Positions 46,101-55,957 of a stretch of 64,000 nt of DNA are shown here, one piece after another. The position numbers and the translations under genes were made by a program. The first letter of the stretch is position 1; each line of letters begins with the position of its first letter. The notes under the pieces were generated by a model. The model saw only the letters and a list, made by a program, of their open reading frames with translations. It did no database searches and was not told the origin of the DNA. This DNA comes from Novimethylophilus kurashikiensis (GTDB taxonomy: Bacteria > Pseudomonadota > Gammaproteobacteria > Burkholderiales > Methylophilaceae). The stretch lies in contig NZ_BDOQ01000003.1 in the NCBI RefSeq assembly GCF_003112435.1, positions 1-64,000 of the forward strand. Reading direction: 5' to 3'.

Positions 46101-46408
46101 AAAAAAACCTTGACGATGGCCACGCCCGGCAACGATTGCGATTCGATGTGCTCGATGTCGTTGACGGTCGTGGTCATCTGACGCTCGTAATATGTCGTAA
46201 TGCGGTCCGACATCTCGCTGGCCGGCAAGCCGTTGTAGGTCCACACCACGCTGACGACCGGAACCTTGATATCCGGGAAGATATCCGTCCGCATGTTCAA
46301 ATAGACAATAGGTCCGATGAGCAGGATCAATATTGCCATCACCATGAAGGTGTAAGGCCGGCTTAACGCGACTCTAACAATCCATAACATCCAGATTTTC
46401 CCCTGCAA
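43178..46408 (-). CDS. RND multidrug/solute efflux permease (HAE1-like)
   Basis: 1076 residues, 12 membrane helices with two large periplasmic loops. TM1 includes PYTFMVMAILILLIGPIVYL and RTDIFPDIKVPVVSV. The proton-relay acidic pair is in TM4 (GGLALAVGILVDDATVTIEN), absent from purely metal-type CusA patterns. The second half begins after ALAKRPVFIVGFLTAVLLS and repeats the fold to GAIMCMGVATANSILVV. Substrate is likely organic. First gene of the operon: permease, adaptor, outer-membrane factor, regulator, kinase. Confidence 0.92.
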   Translation of the reverse strand: MQGKIWMLWIVRVALSRPYTFMVMAILILLIGPIVYLNMRTDIFPDIKVPVVSVVWTYNGLPASEMSDRITTYYERQMTTTVNDIEHIESQSLPGVAIVKVFFHPGVNINGAVSQVTAVSQTVLKRMPPGITPPLVLTYNASSVPILQLALSSKTLLDNQLFDISNNFIRPQLAQVQGAAIPSPYGGKNRQVQVDLDPQALREKGLSPADVTNALATQNLILPSGTEKIGKFEYNVLLNASPHELDELNDLPVKTVNGSTIFLRDVAHVRDGFSPQQNLVRVDGKHSVLTTIQKNGSASTLDIIEHVKSLLPKIEAGAPPGLVVGLVGDQSEFVKASVAGVIREGVIAAALTGLMILLFLGSWRSTLIITVSIPLAILSAIMALSALGQTINIMTLGGLALAVGILVDDATVTIENINWHLEMGKHVEASIMDGAQQIVVPALVSLLCICIVFIPMFFLEGVSKYLFVPLAEAVIFSMIASFILSRTLVPTLAKYLLKPHAQYEHHDGHTPTRNPLVLFQRGFEKYFSIVREKYKALLLLALAKRPVFIVGFLTAVLLSFALVPWLGRNFFPAVDAGQIKLHIRAQTGTRLEETARLCDDIEKKVREQIPGAEIKNIVDNIGLPVSGINLTYSNSSPIGPADADILITLNEDHHPTAGYVNKLRDTLNNQFPGVSFAFLPADIVSQILNFGLPAPLDVQVVGFNRSENRVYVAELLRKIRAVPGIADLRLQQAFNQPELHVTVDRARAQELGLSQRDVATSLLVTLSGSQQTAPNFWVNPKNHVSYPVVVQTPQYRVESISDLQSVPLPAGKTSGQQILGGLATVTRTQGDGVVSHYDVQPALDIFATTQDRDLGSVSHDVEEILKETAKDIPKGSTVVLRGQTEAMNASYTGLLFGLLGAIVLIYLLIVVNFQSWLDPFVIITALPAALAGIVWMLFVTHTTLSVPALIGAIMCMGVATANSILVVSFARERLREGDSGMTAAIEAGYIRFRPVLMTALAMIIGMAPMALGLGEGGEQNAPLGRAVIGGLMCATVATLFFVPVVFSLVYRKHRKFTPHSQQHGTQLTQSGEHDVA

Positions 46409-46846
46409 AAACCCTATCGTTATCGCTCACCGATTCACTACTGAATGAGCGCCTATTGCACGGTCGGCGATGGCCGACCACCCGGACGCAGGAAGAATAC
46501 GATGAACAAACTCACCTCATGCGACGGGGACTTAAGCGAGCGCAATTATGTCGAAAGCCGGCGCACAACATCATTAAATTATCTTTACATAGAGCACCCG
46601 CTTGGAGTGAAAAGGGGAAAATCAGAAAAAATTGTGAACGGACTATATCGACGAAGACATCTGAGTAGATGCTTGCCGAGCTAATCTAGTGTTGTTAAGG
46701 AAGTGCTGTAAATGGAGGCTGAACGAAGCTCATGTGAAGTTACAAACTTGATCCTCTATTGACTTTACATCGTATGCGCCTATTTATGTCAGAAGCCATT
46801 TCATTCCATCAGGGGCGGCCGGAAGAATCTTAAAGTTGAGAGCCCG
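46409..46846. other. Intergenic region upstream of the RND operon
   Basis: About 440 nt. Has a GGTCGGC-GAT-GGCCGACC hairpin near 46461-46478 in the pump leader, AT-rich sequence 46560-46640, and no convincing gene; ORFs on the plus strand (e.g. from 46502) lack recognisable features. Promoter of the efflux operon must lie here; no operator could be identified. Confidence 0.45.
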
Positions 46847-47053
46847 TTACTTTGAAGGATAGCCGGCTTCGGCCAATGCAGAGATTAGAGCAGGTGGTTG
46901 CACCTTTGAAGGATCATAGGTAATTTCGGCACTTGCCGACCCAAGCTCGACATCGGCCCATGCTACGCCCTCAATTTGTGACAGCACTTTCTGGACGGTA
47001 GCGACACATCCTCCGCACGCCATGCCGTCAATATCTAGCGTTACTTTATCCAT
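46847..47053 (-). CDS. CopZ-like heavy-metal-binding (HMA) protein
   Basis: 68 residues from the ATG at 47053 (AAGGA upstream). A complete HMA ferredoxin-like fold: VTLDIDGMACGGCVATVQKVL with the MxCxxC metal site, then IEGVAWADVELGSASAEITYDP. Such proteins carry Cu(I) or other soft metals to P-type ATPases. No ATPase is adjacent. It lies 58 nt after the GGDEF-EAL operon on the same strand and may be its last gene or have its own promoter. Confidence 0.85.
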   Translation of the reverse strand: MDKVTLDIDGMACGGCVATVQKVLSQIEGVAWADVELGSASAEITYDPSKVQPPALISALAEAGYPSK

Positions 47054-47110
47054 CAAATATCCTTCAAAGATTGATTTCAGTACAAAAGGCACTCGTCGAT
47101 TTCAGGAGCC

Positions 47111-49150
47111 TTAAAACCGCCCGCGCAGCAGATGTTCCAACTCTTCCGGCGGCACGGCCTTGCTGAAGAGGTAACCCTGCAGGTAATCGCAGCGCCGTTC
47201 CTTGAGGAAATTCGCCTGGGCTTCGTTTTCTACACCTTCGGCAACGCTGGTAAGGCGCATGCCTTGAGCGAGTCCCAACACGGCGCTAGCAATAGCGCTG
47301 TCGTCATCGCTGTGAGGCAAGTTGAGCACGAACGATTGGCAAATCTTGACACTGTCGACCGGAAAATCCTTGAGATACCCCAGGGACGATGCGCCGCTAC
47401 CGAAGTCGTCCAACGCGATGGTGACGCCTAGCGCCTTGAGCTCGTGCAACTGCCGGATATTCTCTTCGACCCGATCCATCAGAATAGTTTCCGTGATTTC
47501 GAGTTCCAGCAAATGCGGCGGGAGTTGATGTTCCTGCAGGGCTTTCGCCACCGTCTGAACCAGATTGGCTTGCTTGAACTGACGGCCTGAAAGGTTAACT
47601 GCCACTCGCGTCGGCATATCCGCATCTAGCCACTGCTTGGCTTGCTTGCAGGCTGTACGAATCACCCATTCCCCAACGGGCACGATGAGGCCGGTTTCTT
47701 CGAGCAAGGGGATGAACTCGTCCGGCGGCACCAGCCCGCGTTCCGGGCTCAGCCAGCGCAACAGCGCTTCCACAGCCGTGACGCGGCCGCCCTCGACCGC
47801 GACTTGCGGCTGGTAATACAGCTTGAATTCGTCGCGCTCCAGCGCGTAGCGCATATTGGTTTCCATCACCAGATGCTCGTAGGCGACCGCATCCAGTTCC
47901 GGCACATAGATTTGATAGCCATTACGGCCCAGGCTCTTGGCGTGATACATCGCCACGTCGGCTTCTTCGAGGATGTTGGACTTGTGCTCCTGGCCCGGCC
48001 AATAAAAGGAGATGCCGATACTGGTCGAAATAAACACTTCGTGCTGATCGAGCTGGAACGGCGGCACCAGCGCCTCAATCAGTTTTTCCGCGACCAGGAT
48101 GGCATCCTGATCGTGGTTGATAAAGGTCAGCACCAACGCAAACTCATCGCCGCCCAGCCGCGCTACTGTGTCGGTTTCTCGCACGCATTCCCGTACGCGC
48201 TCAGCGACCAGGCACAACAAGCGGTCGCCGTAGGCATGGCCTAGCGTATCGTTGATATTCTTGAAGCGGTCGAGGTCGAGATACATCACCGCCACCCCAT
48301 GCACGCCTCGTGTCGTCTGGGCAATAGCTTGCTGCAACCGGTCCTGGAACAGCATACGGTTTGGCAGGTGCGTCAGCGGATCGTGGTAGGCCAGGTATTG
48401 CAGACGATCCTGAGACTCCTTGAGGTCGCTGATATCGGTAAAAACGATGAGCCAGTGCGTCACCTGGCCGTGCGCATCCAATACCGCATTGGCGCCCAGC
48501 CAGGCCGGGAATAATTGCCCGCTCTTGCGACGCAGGCACGCCTCGCCTTGCCACTTGCCGTTGTTCTCGAGCGACGCACGCACCACTTGCATCACTTCGT
48601 CATGGTCGCCGCCTTCCCACAATAATCCCAGCGACTTCCCAACGATGTCGCCCTCGGCATGGCCTGTGATTTTGCAAAAAGCATCGTTGGCAGCCGCAAT
48701 CCGGCCGCCTACCTCTACGATCAGGATGCCTTCCATGGTGCTTTCAAACACCCGTGCCGCAAGGCGCAGCTGAGATTCGGCACGTTTGCGCTCGATGGCG
48801 TAGCGCATGGCGCGCTGCAAGACGCGTGCGTCGACGGTGCCCTTGACCAGGAAATCCTGGGCACCGGCCTGGGCCAATTCCGCCGCCAAGGCTTCGTCGT
48901 CAAGGCCGGTCATGACGATGATGGGTGTGGAAAATGCAACGGAATGCAGTTGCCAGAAAGTCTGATGGCCGCTCGCGTCAGGGAGGGACAGGTCCAGCAG
49001 AATCACATCGAAGCGCCCTTCCCGCACCAACGGAAAAGCTTCGCTGAGCGAAGCGGCATGGGTGAGGCTGTAGTCGGGCAGCGCCTCCTGCAGCATCAGG
49101 TCGAGCAGACGGGCATCGCCCGGATTATCTTCGACAAGCAGAACGTTCAT
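47111..49150 (-). CDS. REC-PAS-GGDEF-EAL response regulator
   Basis: 679 residues. A receiver domain with Asp53 in [15 protein letters not shown] (about 130-245), GGDEF with I-site (RETD 324-327, GGDEF 333-337), and EAL from 440. EAL motifs are intact (EALLRW 461-466, [33 protein letters not shown]) except that LKIDxSF reads VKICQSF (Cys604). The aspartate lost corresponds to a metal-site-linked residue in active EAL enzymes, so hydrolysis may be reduced. Its ATG overlaps the stop of the previous gene by 4 nt (ATGA). Confidence 0.9.
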   Translation of the reverse strand: MNVLLVEDNPGDARLLDLMLQEALPDYSLTHAASLSEAFPLVREGRFDVILLDLSLPDASGHQTFWQLHSVAFSTPIIVMTGLDDEALAAELAQAGAQDFLVKGTVDARVLQRAMRYAIERKRAESQLRLAARVFESTMEGILIVEVGGRIAAANDAFCKITGHAEGDIVGKSLGLLWEGGDHDEVMQVVRASLENNGKWQGEACLRRKSGQLFPAWLGANAVLDAHGQVTHWLIVFTDISDLKESQDRLQYLAYHDPLTHLPNRMLFQDRLQQAIAQTTRGVHGVAVMYLDLDRFKNINDTLGHAYGDRLLCLVAERVRECVRETDTVARLGGDEFALVLTFINHDQDAILVAEKLIEALVPPFQLDQHEVFISTSIGISFYWPGQEHKSNILEEADVAMYHAKSLGRNGYQIYVPELDAVAYEHLVMETNMRYALERDEFKLYYQPQVAVEGGRVTAVEALLRWLSPERGLVPPDEFIPLLEETGLIVPVGEWVIRTACKQAKQWLDADMPTRVAVNLSGRQFKQANLVQTVAKALQEHQLPPHLLELEITETILMDRVEENIRQLHELKALGVTIALDDFGSGASSLGYLKDFPVDSVKICQSFVLNLPHSDDDSAIASAVLGLAQGMRLTSVAEGVENEAQANFLKERRCDYLQGYLFSKAVPPEELEHLLRGRF

Positions 49151-50871
49151 TGTGCCTCGATTGCGGCGGGCTCTAGATATGCCCGCTCTAATAGTTGTGT
49201 AGCGGCCGCGGCCGGCAGGGGTTGGCAGTAGAGGAAGCCTTGTGCGTCATCGTAGGCCAGACTGCGCAATGTATCCAGCTGTGCCGCCGTTTCTACGCCA
49301 CTGGCCGAGCCTTTCATGCGGAATACATGGGCGATTTCGATGACGGCGCGCGCCATGTCGGCGCCTTCTGTCGTCGAGGTCGCATCCTGGGTCAGGCGAC
49401 GATCAAGCTTAATGGCGTGGAATGGGAACTTGCGCAGATAGTAAAAAGAAGCCCGCCCGTTGCCGAAGTTGTCCAGTGCAAGACGCACGCCCATCATGTT
49501 GAGCCGCGACACTTGTTCGTACGCCTGGTCTTCGTCCTCCCACAAGGCATGCTCGGGGATATCCAGTTCGAGCAAATGCGGGGCAAAGCCGGTTTCGCTC
49601 AAGATTTCCTTCACCATATCGGCAAAATCGGGCTGCAATAGTTGGCGAGGGGCAAGGTTGACCGAAATCGCCACGGGTGTCCTTGCAATATCCTGCCAAA
49701 GCTTGCCTTGGACGCAAGCCGTTCTTAGAACCCATTCGCCGACTTTCAACATCAATTCGGTATTTTCCAGGACCGGCATAAACTGGTGCGGCAGCAGCAA
49801 TCCGCGCTGCGGATGCTGCCAGCGCAACAGCGACTCCATGCCGGTGATATATCCGCCGCGTACGTTCACCTGCGGCTGATAGTTGATGGCGAATTCGCCA
49901 TTGGCCAGCGCGAACACCAGTTCATCGTAGAGGCTGGGACCATCATTCTGTTCCGGCGGTTTTTCCTGTGAATAGAAGCGATAAGTACTACTGGAACTCG
50001 ACTCCGCCTTGGTTTGATACATGGCCTCGTCGGCATGCCGGATCAGGCTTTCAAGATTGTCTGCATCTGTCGGATACAAGCTGATACCGATACTGGCGTA
50101 GATATTGAGCGCCTGGCCTTCAATGAGGAAAGGCCGCTCCATGGCCTCGAGTATCTTGGCGGTGGCAATCGCGACGTCTTCGTGATTGCGGATACCGGTC
50201 AGGATCACAGTGAACTCGTCTCCTCCGATGCGGGCAGCGCAATCGGTCTCGCGGATACACTCCCTCAGACGTTGCGCGACTTGTTGCAGCAGTTGGTCGC
50301 CCACATGATGGCCCAAGGTGTCGTTAATCGCCTTGAACCCATTGAGATCCATGAGCAGCAGCGCCAAGAGATTGTGCTGGCGGCGCACCAGCGCCATGGC
50401 GCTCTTGAGCCTATCGTAGAAATGCTTGCGATTGGCCAGCCCGGTCAAGCTATCGTGGTGGGCAATATAGTTGAGGCGTTCTTCCATGCGCTTGCGCTCG
50501 ATCGCGTAGCTCAGCGAACGCATCAATTGATGGCCATTGACGTGGCCCTTGACGAGGAAATCTTGCGCACCGTGCTGTACCGACTGTACCGCAAGCCGCT
50601 CATCGGCAATATTGCTTAGCACGACGATAGGTACGCCCATGGCCACGGCACTGATCGCATGCAAGGTTTCGAGCCCGGTACCGTCGGGCAATTGCAGGTC
50701 CAACAGGATGGCGGTGATATCCTGGCTTTCGAGCAGCGCGATGGCTTCTTCCAGACGGTCAGCAAAGACCAGGTTATAGCGTTCGCCATCCTCGTCCAGG
50801 AGCTCCTTGACCAGCCGCACGTCTCCCGGGTTGTCTTCAACCAGCAGAATATTGATAGGCTTGAGATCCAT
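49147..50871 (-). CDS. REC-GGDEF-degenerate EAL response regulator
   Basis: 574 residues. Receiver with Asp58 in [17 protein letters not shown] with I-site (RETD 207-210, GGDEF 216-220), then an EAL domain of the right length with most catalytic motifs altered: MESLLRW for xEALLRW, LDIPE for [16 protein letters not shown] for [11 protein letters not shown], and GSASGVE for VVAEGVE (loss of the general-base Glu). Predicted diguanylate cyclase with a c-di-GMP-binding or regulatory pseudo-EAL. 17 nt after the Rcp-type regulator. Confidence 0.9.
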   Translation of the reverse strand: MDLKPINILLVEDNPGDVRLVKELLDEDGERYNLVFADRLEEAIALLESQDITAILLDLQLPDGTGLETLHAISAVAMGVPIVVLSNIADERLAVQSVQHGAQDFLVKGHVNGHQLMRSLSYAIERKRMEERLNYIAHHDSLTGLANRKHFYDRLKSAMALVRRQHNLLALLLMDLNGFKAINDTLGHHVGDQLLQQVAQRLRECIRETDCAARIGGDEFTVILTGIRNHEDVAIATAKILEAMERPFLIEGQALNIYASIGISLYPTDADNLESLIRHADEAMYQTKAESSSSSTYRFYSQEKPPEQNDGPSLYDELVFALANGEFAINYQPQVNVRGGYITGMESLLRWQHPQRGLLLPHQFMPVLENTELMLKVGEWVLRTACVQGKLWQDIARTPVAISVNLAPRQLLQPDFADMVKEILSETGFAPHLLELDIPEHALWEDEDQAYEQVSRLNMMGVRLALDNFGNGRASFYYLRKFPFHAIKLDRRLTQDATSTTEGADMARAVIEIAHVFRMKGSASGVETAAQLDTLRSLAYDDAQGFLYCQPLPAAAATQLLERAYLEPAAIEAQ

Positions 50872-50888
50872 GGAACCCTCCGTCCCGC

Positions 50889-51341
50889 TTAGTCGCTCAC
50901 GCTGGAAGGCAGCTTGACGATGGTCAGCCAGAAGCTCTCGATGGATTGGATCACCTTGATGAACTGATCCAGGTCTACCGGTTTGGTGACATAGCAGTTG
51001 GCGTGCAAGTCGTAGGTACGCAGGATGTCCTGCTCTGCTTCTGAAGACGTAATGATGACCACCGGGATACGCTTCAACACCGGGTCGGTCTTGATCTCGG
51101 CCAGCACTTCGCGGCCGTCTTTCTTCGGCAGGTTGAGGTCGAGGAGCACGACATCCGGCGTGGGCGCATCGGCATACTTGCCTTCCCGGCGCAGGAAGGC
51201 CATCGCCTCCACTCCATCCGGCACCACGTTGAGATTGTTGCGGATCTTGCTCTCGCGCAACGCCTCCTTGGTCAGCCGCACGTCGCCGGGGTTATCTTCC
51301 GCCAGCAAAAATTCAACCTGTCTACCCAATTCAATCTCCAT
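50889..51341 (-). CDS. Single-domain response regulator (Rcp1-like)
   Basis: 150 residues, a receiver only. EDNPGD acidic pair, phospho-acceptor Asp68 in [13 protein letters not shown] and [11 protein letters not shown]. Large inserts ([12 protein letters not shown]) are typical of Rcp1-like regulators that pair with bacteriophytochrome or globin-linked kinases. Overlaps the kinase gene by 11 nt, so it is the natural first phospho-acceptor. It may relay to the two REC-GGDEF proteins downstream by inference. Confidence 0.9.
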   Translation of the reverse strand: MEIELGRQVEFLLAEDNPGDVRLTKEALRESKIRNNLNVVPDGVEAMAFLRREGKYADAPTPDVVLLDLNLPKKDGREVLAEIKTDPVLKRIPVVIITSSEAEQDILRTYDLHANCYVTKPVDLDQFIKVIQSIESFWLTIVKLPSSVSD

Positions 51342-52947
51342 GATGTTTCTTACCCCCGTCTAACGGCAAGGTGAAGTAAAAAGTCGTGCCCTTGCCCGGT
51401 TCCGACTCGATCCAGATTCGACCGCTATGGCGTTCCACGATCTTCTTGCAGACCGCGAGCCCGATGCCGGTGCCCGGGTATTCGTGCTTGCCGTGCAAGC
51501 GCTGGAAAATAACGAAAATCCGCTCGTAAAACTCCGGCGCGATACCAATGCCGTTATCGCGTACGGAAAACTGCCACTCGTGCTCTTTTTTCTCGACTCC
51601 GATATGGATCGTTGGAGACATTTCGCCACGGAATTTGAGGGCATTGCCAATCAGGTTCTGGAACAACTGTGTCAGTTGCGACACGTCTGCCGTCAGCATG
51701 GGCATGGGATCGTGCGTGACGACCGCACCCGACTCCTCGACGGCCAACCGCAAGTTGGCCAAGGCCCGGTCCAGCGCCACCTTGGACTCACACAGTTCGA
51801 TCGGCTTGCCATGGGTGCCGACACGCGACAACGTCAGCAGGTCGATGATGAGCGCCTGCATGCGGGTGGCGCCGTCTACGGCATAATGAATGAACTCGTT
51901 GGCGTCGGCGTCCAGCTTGTCCTTGTAGCGGCGTGCAAGTAGCTGGGTATAGCTCGCCACCATGCGCAGCGGCTCCTGCAAATCGTGGGAAGCGACGTAG
52001 GCGAACTGCTCCAGCTCGCGGTTGGAATGGGCTAGTTCCTCGGTGCGTTTCGCCAGCTCCTGCTGCGTTTGCTTAAAGGCGGTGATATTGGAAAACTCGA
52101 GAATGAAGTGGGTGACGACGCCCTGCTCGTCCTTCACAGAGCTCACGTTGATCCAGGCCGGGAAATCCTCAGCCGATCGATGCTTGAGCCAGGCCTCACC
52201 TTGCCATTGGCCGCCTTCGGCCACGGTGTGCCGAATCAGCGTCAGCGCTTCTGCATGCGGATCGGCGAACAAAGTTTCCCACGGGCGCGCAGCCAATTCC
52301 GCAGGGGCAAAACCGGTCACATCTTGCACCGTGCGATTGGCATGGAGAACCTTGCCCTTGATATCGGCGATCAGTACCGATTCGATGTTGCTTTCAAACG
52401 CCTGCGACAACAGGCGCAGCAGCTCATGTTCGTTCTGGAAATAAGCGTCCAGGGAAATCTGGGTGTCGAGCAGAATGCGCTTGATGAGCGCGGACACGGT
52501 GCCGACCAGTTTTTCCTGATCGTTGCCGCAATATTCGATGACCTCCGGCAGCATGCCGAGCACCAGCTTGCCATAGGCACCAAGATGCCATTTCGGCTTG
52601 ATGCCGGCTGCTTGATGAGCCATGCCGAGCCGCATCCGGGCCTGGGCATAGTCGACACCGTATTCACCGGCTTGGAGCTGTTGGAAATAAGCCTGCTGCC
52701 GTCGTTTTAGACGATCAAGCTGGGCATTGTCTTGAAGGACGCGCTGGCATTCAGGATCGGCTTGGAGGAGCGTGCAGAAATCGTCGAAGAACGCGTCGGC
52801 ATCATACCGAATCTGACGCTGGAGTGCGTTAAGCAGGGCGATATCGCGAGGCGTGAACTCGAGGAATTCCTTACGGCGACGCACATCCTCCTCGTCGAGC
52901 CCCATGGACTCGGCGAGTGCGCGGTCATCGATACCGGCATTCACCAT
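51331..52947 (-). CDS. Globin-coupled PAS histidine kinase
   Basis: 538 residues, soluble. A globin-coupled sensor domain spans about 25-170 with the pattern [21 protein letters not shown] and the proximal heme His111 in [24 protein letters not shown] follows (about 180-292), then HisKA with phospho-His321 ([13 protein letters not shown]) and HATPase ([31 protein letters not shown]). Globin-coupled sensors bind O2 or NO through heme. A GEMM-I riboswitch lies about 100 nt upstream; GGGGGG precedes the ATG. First gene of the c-di-GMP operon. Confidence 0.9.
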   Translation of the reverse strand: MVNAGIDDRALAESMGLDEEDVRRRKEFLEFTPRDIALLNALQRQIRYDADAFFDDFCTLLQADPECQRVLQDNAQLDRLKRRQQAYFQQLQAGEYGVDYAQARMRLGMAHQAAGIKPKWHLGAYGKLVLGMLPEVIEYCGNDQEKLVGTVSALIKRILLDTQISLDAYFQNEHELLRLLSQAFESNIESVLIADIKGKVLHANRTVQDVTGFAPAELAARPWETLFADPHAEALTLIRHTVAEGGQWQGEAWLKHRSAEDFPAWINVSSVKDEQGVVTHFILEFSNITAFKQTQQELAKRTEELAHSNRELEQFAYVASHDLQEPLRMVASYTQLLARRYKDKLDADANEFIHYAVDGATRMQALIIDLLTLSRVGTHGKPIELCESKVALDRALANLRLAVEESGAVVTHDPMPMLTADVSQLTQLFQNLIGNALKFRGEMSPTIHIGVEKKEHEWQFSVRDNGIGIAPEFYERIFVIFQRLHGKHEYPGTGIGLAVCKKIVERHSGRIWIESEPGKGTTFYFTLPLDGGKKHHGD

Positions 52948-53054
52948 GCTTTCGTTCCCCCCGGAACCAGTTGATCTTTTCGTTTAGCTTATTCTTGCGG
53001 GCCGGGTAGGCAGGAAGGGAATTTCGAGGGGAAACAACAGGGCCATACACCCAT

Positions 53055-53138
53055 TCACCTGGTAATCCCGCTGTCCGCGCACATCCTTAGGACCGGTAAT
53101 TTTGCGCCCCTGCCTTGCGGCAGGTTTGCCCTTTTCAG
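53055..53138 (-). ncRNA. c-di-GMP-I (GEMM-I) riboswitch 3
   Basis: On the minus strand: AAAGGGCAAACC, TGCCGCAAGGCA hairpin, GGGGCGCAAAATTACCGG, TCCTAAGG, short stem, then GACAGCGGGATTACCAGG. All conserved blocks are present; GCGCAAAA replaces GACGCAAAG at two positions. It is followed by the globin-coupled kinase operon about 108 nt later. CCTGCC at 53012-53017 on the same transcript could compete with the GGCAGG of the aptamer, a weak hint of the switching platform. Confidence 0.85.
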
Positions 53139-53225
53139 GTATTTGTTTTTATTGTTGACCTATTAAACTGCCAAAACCGCTTGCCTGTCAATTTGGCAAG
53201 CGGGTACTTTCCTGTAAAGCTCGCC

Positions 53226-54740
53226 TTACGCCTCAGGCCGCATATGTGGGAACAGGATGACATCCCGAATACTAGGCGAATCCGTCAGCAGCATCACCAA
53301 GCGGTCGATCCCGATACCGCAACCACCTGTCGGGGGCATGCCGTATTCCAACGCGCGGATGTAATCGGCGTCGTAATACATCGCCTCGTCGTCTCCAGCC
53401 TCCTTGGCTTCAACTTGCTTGCGGAAACGATCGGCTTGGTCCTCGGGGTCGTTCAGCTCCGAGAACCCGTTGGCGATTTCGCGCCCGGTGATGAACAACT
53501 CGAAACGTTCCGTGATGCCCGGAATCGTATCGGACGCACGCGCCAATGGCGAGACTTCGACCGGGTAGTCGATGATGTACGTCGGCTCCCACAGCTGAGA
53601 TTCAGCAGTTTCCTCGAATAGCGCCAGTTGCAGCGCACCCAAACCGACATGCGCCAACGCCTCGATGCCCCACTTGGCCTTGAGCTCGGCACGAATGAAC
53701 CCGACATCATCCAGTTGCGCATCGGTGTATTCCGGTGCGTACTTCTTGATCGCTCCTACAATAGTGAGGCGCTGGAACGGTTTTGCCAGATCAACCTCAC
53801 GTCCCTGATAGGTCACCGTCGCCGTGCCACAGGCTGCAATGGCAGCAGCGCGAATGCACTCCTCGGTGAAATCCATCAGCCACTTGTAATCGGTGTAGGC
53901 CGCGTAGAACTCCATCATGGTGAACTCGGGGTTGTGGCGAACGCTCAATCCCTCGTTACGGAAGTTTCGATTGATCTCGAACACGCGCTCGAAGCCGCCG
54001 ACGATCAGGCGCTTCAGGAACAACTCTGGCGCGATCCGCAGGAACATCTGCATATCCAGCGCATTGTGATGGGTAGTGAACGGCTTGGCTGCCGCGCCGC
54101 CCGGAATCGGATGCAGCATCGGCGTTTCCACTTCCAGGAACTGATGGCCGGTCATGAAATTGCGGATCGCGGAAACGACACGGCTACGCGCGGCGAAGGT
54201 CTTGCGCGTATCCTCGTTCATGATGAGGTCGACGTAGCGCTGGCGGTACTTGGTTTCCTGGTCGGCCAAGCCGTGGAATTTCTCAGGCAGCGGGCGCAGA
54301 GACTTGGAAACCAGGCGCAGAACATCCACCTTCACCGACAACTCGCCGGTCTTGGTCTTGAACAGCGTGCCCTCTGCACTCAGGATGTCGCCCATATCCC
54401 ACTTTTTGAACGCATCGTAGAGCTCTTCGCCGATAGCCTCGCGCTGGATGAACAACTGGATACGGCTGGTCGCGTCCTGCAACGTGGCAAAGCTCGCCTT
54501 GCCCATGACGCGCTTCAGCATCATGCGGCCGGCAACGGCCACGCGGACGGCTTGCGGCTCCAGCTCCTCGCCCGGTTTCTCGCCATGCTCGGCATGCAGT
54601 TCGGCAGCCTTGTGGGTCGGACGCACATCGTTGGGGAAAGCCACGCCTTGTTCCCGCAACGCCTTCAGCTTGTTGCGGCGCTCGGCGATGACGTGCGATT
54701 CGTCCTGTGTTTGCACGGACGGGTTCTCTTGTTCGCTCAT
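53226..54740 (-). CDS. lysS: Lysyl-tRNA synthetase, class II
   Basis: 504 residues. N-terminal OB-fold anticodon domain ([20 protein letters not shown]), then the class II core: motif 1 near [21 protein letters not shown], motif 2 ([26 protein letters not shown]) and motif 3 ([26 protein letters not shown]). Starts directly at the prfB stop (no gap), the common prfB-lysS pair. Confidence 0.97.
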   Translation of the reverse strand: MSEQENPSVQTQDESHVIAERRNKLKALREQGVAFPNDVRPTHKAAELHAEHGEKPGEELEPQAVRVAVAGRMMLKRVMGKASFATLQDATSRIQLFIQREAIGEELYDAFKKWDMGDILSAEGTLFKTKTGELSVKVDVLRLVSKSLRPLPEKFHGLADQETKYRQRYVDLIMNEDTRKTFAARSRVVSAIRNFMTGHQFLEVETPMLHPIPGGAAAKPFTTHHNALDMQMFLRIAPELFLKRLIVGGFERVFEINRNFRNEGLSVRHNPEFTMMEFYAAYTDYKWLMDFTEECIRAAAIAACGTATVTYQGREVDLAKPFQRLTIVGAIKKYAPEYTDAQLDDVGFIRAELKAKWGIEALAHVGLGALQLALFEETAESQLWEPTYIIDYPVEVSPLARASDTIPGITERFELFITGREIANGFSELNDPEDQADRFRKQVEAKEAGDDEAMYYDADYIRALEYGMPPTGGCGIGIDRLVMLLTDSPSIRDVILFPHMRPEA

Positions 54741-55845
54741 TTAAACTCCCTGCTTGAGACTTTCGGTGATGAACGGATCGAGGTCGCCGTCCAGCACGGA
54801 TTGGGTATTGCCGATTTCGACGTTGGTGCGCAGATCCTTGATGCGGGATTGATCCAGCACGTAGGAACGAATCTGGTGGCCCCAACCGATATCGGTCTTG
54901 GCATCTTCCATCGCCTGTTTTTCTTCGTTGCGCTTGCGCAGTTCCAGCGAATACAACTGCGCCTTCAGCATTGCCATGGCTTCGGCACGATTGCGGTGCT
55001 GCGAACGGTCGTTCTGGCACTGCACGACCGTATTGGTCGGGATGTGCGTGATCCGCACGGCCGAATCGGTCTTGTTGATGTGCTGTCCACCGGCGCCGGA
55101 AGCGCGATAAGTATCGATGCGCAGGTCGGCTGGGTTGATATCGACTTCGATGGAATCGTCCACCTCTGGGTAGACGAACACGCTCGAGAAACTGGTGTGT
55201 CGACGCGCGTTGGAATCGAACGGCGACTTGCGCACCAAGCGATGCACGCCGGATTCGGTGCGCAGCGTGCCATAGGCGTAATCGCCGGAAATTTTCAGGC
55301 TGGCGCTCTTGATGCCGGCCACGTCGCCTTCGGATTCCTCCAGCACTTCGACCTGGAAACCCTTACGCTCGCAATACCTTAGATACATGCGCAGCAGCAT
55401 GGAACCCCAATCCTGAGCTTCGGTGCCGCCGGAGCCGGCCTGGATGTCGATAAAGCAGTTGTTCGGGTCCATGGGGTTGGAGAACATGCGGCGGAACTCG
55501 AGGTTGGCCACCTCTTTTTCCAGTTCCTGCGCATCGCCCTCGATAGAGAGGATCGTATCGTCGTCGCCCTCTTCGCGCGCCATCTCGAACAGCTCTTGCG
55601 CGTCCTTGAGGCTATTGGCAACCTGCTCCAGTGTAAGCACCACAGCTTCGAGGGATTTCTTTTCCTTGCCCAAGGCTTGGGCTTTTTCAGTGTCGTTCCA
55701 GACGCTGGGGTCCCCAACGAGCTGATCGACTTCGGTCAGGCGATCTTTCTTGCCGTCGAAGTCAAAGATACCTCCGCAGGTCGGCACCGCGGGATTCGAG
55801 ATCCTGCAGGTGATTAGCGATGGCGTTGAGGCGTTCGGCTTCCAT
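54741..55845 (-). CDS. prfB: Peptide chain release factor 2 (programmed frameshift)
   Basis: Terminates at UGA and UAA codons. The first 27 codons ([14 protein letters not shown]...RRYL) run from the ATG at 55845 to an in-frame TGA at 55764-55762. A +1 shift on CTT-TGA-C continues with [11 protein letters not shown] in the long frame 54741-55763. Total about 367 residues. SPF ([14 protein letters not shown]), which reads the stop codon, and GGQ ([16 protein letters not shown]), which triggers hydrolysis, are both present. Annotating only the long frame would lose the N-terminus. Confidence 0.97.
55760..55780 (-). promoter_or_regulatory. prfB +1 programmed frameshift site
   Basis: On the minus strand CGGAGGTATCTTTGAC: an SD-like GGAGG three nucleotides before the slippery CTT, followed by the in-frame TGA and C. 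This is the classic RF2 autoregulatory site; low RF2 favours the shift. Confidence 0.95.
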
Positions 55846-55957
55846 GACGATTCCGTTAAAAATCAAATATTCCATTATACCAGCCTGTTGCGGCTGGACG
55901 TCGACCGTACTCCGAATGCAGAATAGGACCTAATCCTCTTAAATTGGTTTGAACATC

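Noticed and set aside
46502-46684. Small plus-strand ORF between HMA and RND genes
   Set aside because: No ribosome binding site of quality, no recognisable motif, and it lies in the leader/promoter region of the divergent operon.
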